Shown here piece by piece: positions 29,638 to 33,597 of a stretch of 33,597 nucleotides of DNA. The notes below the pieces were generated by a model, which worked only from the letters and a program-made list of their open reading frames with translations, searched no databases and was not told where the DNA came from. Source of the stretch: Reclinomonas americana ATCC 50394 (Eukaryota > Jakobida > Jakobea > Jakobida). The stretch's first letter is position 1; each line of letters opens with the position of its first letter. The position numbers and the translations under genes are program-made. The stretch covers positions 96,166 through 129,762 of the forward strand of contig PS015018.1 of assembly GCA_048213135.1 (NCBI GenBank). The letters are read 5' to 3'.

Positions 29638-30709
29638 ATGGCAAACATGGAAGAGCTTGACAAGTTGGCCAACATCCCGCACCCGTACCTGGAGGTGCGC
29701 GCGCGCGTGTGTGTGTGTTACACAAAGGCAGAGAGAGCATGCAAGTCACCTCGCCCTCCTCCTCCTCCTCTCACACACAGACGGCCGTCCACGTGGTGCG
29801 CAAAGGCATTCAGGGTGGTGAGTGGTCACATGCGCAGGAGGAGAGAGTGGGCGAGAGAGATGCGATCGCCCGCCTTTTTGCATAACAACCCCCTCCACCT
29901 CCTCTTCCTCCTCTTCCTCCTCTGCCTTGCATGCATGCAGGCTCTCTGATTGGCCTGCTGATTGGCATTCCACTCGCGTTCTACCGCCGTGATGACGACA
30001 CACAGTGGTGGCAGATGGTGGGCACCGCCGGTCAGTGCTCGGCCATTGGTGCACTGGCCTACAGCACGGCCATCACTGCGCCAATGATGGCGTACAAGTT
30101 CAAGGTTCTCTTCCCATCTCTCCTCTCTCTCTCTCTCTTTTCTCTCATTGCCTTTTGTGCTGACGGCTGTTATGTACACACGCACGCAGGGCATGACGGA
30201 GGAGGGCGCATACGATCGCGCCTATCGACTGTTGCGTGATCGTGAGGACTGGGTGCTTGTGTAGAGGCTAACCTTGCTGTGCACAGGCGCAACAATGCTC
30301 TGCAGAAGCGTGCGGACCGGTTGTGTGACATTGGTGCGTCGGCAGTGTGGCCAGTGTGTGTCTTGTCTTCACTCATTCGGTGTGTGGTCAGGTGCGCTGC
30401 TGGGCGCGGCTGCTGGAGGTGCGATTGCGTACAAGACCGACTCTCCCACGGTGGCACAAGTTGTCGGTGGTGCAGCCATTGGCGTTGCCACTGCTCGTTG
30501 CGTGCTGCCTCCTGCGCTGTCAGTGCGACCACCTCGTGTTTCACATCATGCATTTTGCGCTCGCAGTTGCCTTCCACCTGGCCACCTCTCGCTTTGTCAA
30601 GCCAAAGGAAACTGCGCACGCTCCCGCCCCCGCCCCTGCCGCTTCACCGTCTGTACAAGCACCGCCGCCGCCGCCACCGCAGCAGCCTCAGCAGCAGCAG
30701 CAGCAGTAG
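29638..30709 (+). CDS. Small multi-pass membrane protein, paralogue 2 (DUF1757-like)
   Basis: Seven exons (29638-29694, 29781-29817, 29941-30104, 30190-30230, 30287-30333, 30392-30496, 30567-30709) give 197 residues. Colinear with paralogue 1: MANMEELDKLANIPHPYLE, SLIGLLIGIPLAFYRRDD, IGALAYSTAITAPMMAYKFK, MTEEGAYDRAYRLRNNALQK and ALLGAAAGGAIAY, then a Pro/Gln tail (APPPPPPQQPQQQQQQ). Exons 2, 4, 5 and 6 are identical in length in the two genes (37, 41, 47, 105 nt), which fixes the splice sites. Introns at 30231 and 30497 start with GTTGCG. The starts lie 135 nt downstream of the previous stop. Tandem duplication followed by divergence; function unknown, likely an organelle membrane protein by hydropathy. 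Confidence 0.8.
30655..30707 (+). repeat. Coding (CCG)n and (CAG)n trinucleotide repeats
   Basis: Near the 3' end of paralogue 2, CCG/CCA codons encode six prolines and then six CAG codons end the protein before TAG. Prone to length change. Confidence 0.9.
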
Positions 30710-30885
30710 AAACACGGAGACTCTGTCCGTGGGGACAACCAGTGGAGGTACGCCCACTGAGAATCTATCACCGAGAATCGAAAAAAGTGCAAGCTCGCCG
30801 GTGTGGACAGTCATCATTGTCGGTCATTTTCCATTAAGCACACACACACAGACACACATGCACGTGCAAAAAAAATAGTCGTTGT
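30710..30885. other. Convergent intergenic region
   Basis: 176 nt between the stops of paralogue 2 (plus) and PRP4 kinase (minus). It contains a short CA tract (30840-30857) and an A8 run (30868-30875). No gene seen; both 3' untranslated regions must lie here. Confidence 0.6.

Positions 30886-33597
<2,712 letters not shown>

Overview
This window is compact nuclear DNA from an intron-rich, probably free-living unicellular eukaryote. The evidence is spliceosomal introns (most 60-90 nt, extremes 32 and about 150) in every gene, eukaryote-only proteins (UPF3, PRP4 kinase, Rad60/NIP45-type SUMO-like protein, MFSD5-type transporter), the standard genetic code, AATAAA signals, and very short intergenic distances (33-314 nt). 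Three runs of N (3855-3891, 6547-6732, 7012-7488) mark a scaffolded draft. I cannot name the clade from sequence alone. All exon models are mine: each was built by requiring splice sites, reading phase and family alignment to agree, and total coding length is a multiple of three in each complete model.

Left part (1-16190), ordinary cellular genes. A partial fungal-type alpha-amylase (+) converges on a membrane-anchored FAD oxidoreductase (-). That gene diverges from UPF3 (+), which is followed after 46 nt by a fucosyltransferase-like type II membrane protein (+) containing two gaps and an apparently inverted contig, then an LRR protein (+). The LRR gene converges (33 nt apart) on an MFSD5-like transporter (-). 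The transporter shares a 71-nt bidirectional promoter with a Rad60/NIP45-like SUMO-like-domain gene (+), which converges on a zinc-finger/G-patch gene (-).

Middle part (16297-28179), an accessory-looking block entirely on the minus strand: five family-2 glycosyltransferase genes of one unusual design (signal peptide, short linker exon, six-cysteine module, catalytic domain with WDDDDVYDRDR). Four are close tandem copies (A-D), one is an older relative (E), and a large secreted protein gene of unknown function lies between E and D. Transcription order is E, secreted protein, D, C, B, A. The predicted products all enter the secretory pathway. That they act together on a secreted or surface glycoconjugate is inference.

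Right part (28494-33597): two tandem paralogues encoding small multi-pass membrane proteins with identical exon sizes (+,+), converging on PRP4 kinase (-), whose 5' end leaves the window.

The most striking genome-level signal is in the introns. 23 of about 100 reconstructed introns begin with GTTGCG, and not one of these has G as the last exon base, whereas most other introns do. This looks like a second class of 5' splice site, and it is absent from all 19 introns of the glycosyltransferase family. Three introns appear to start with GC.
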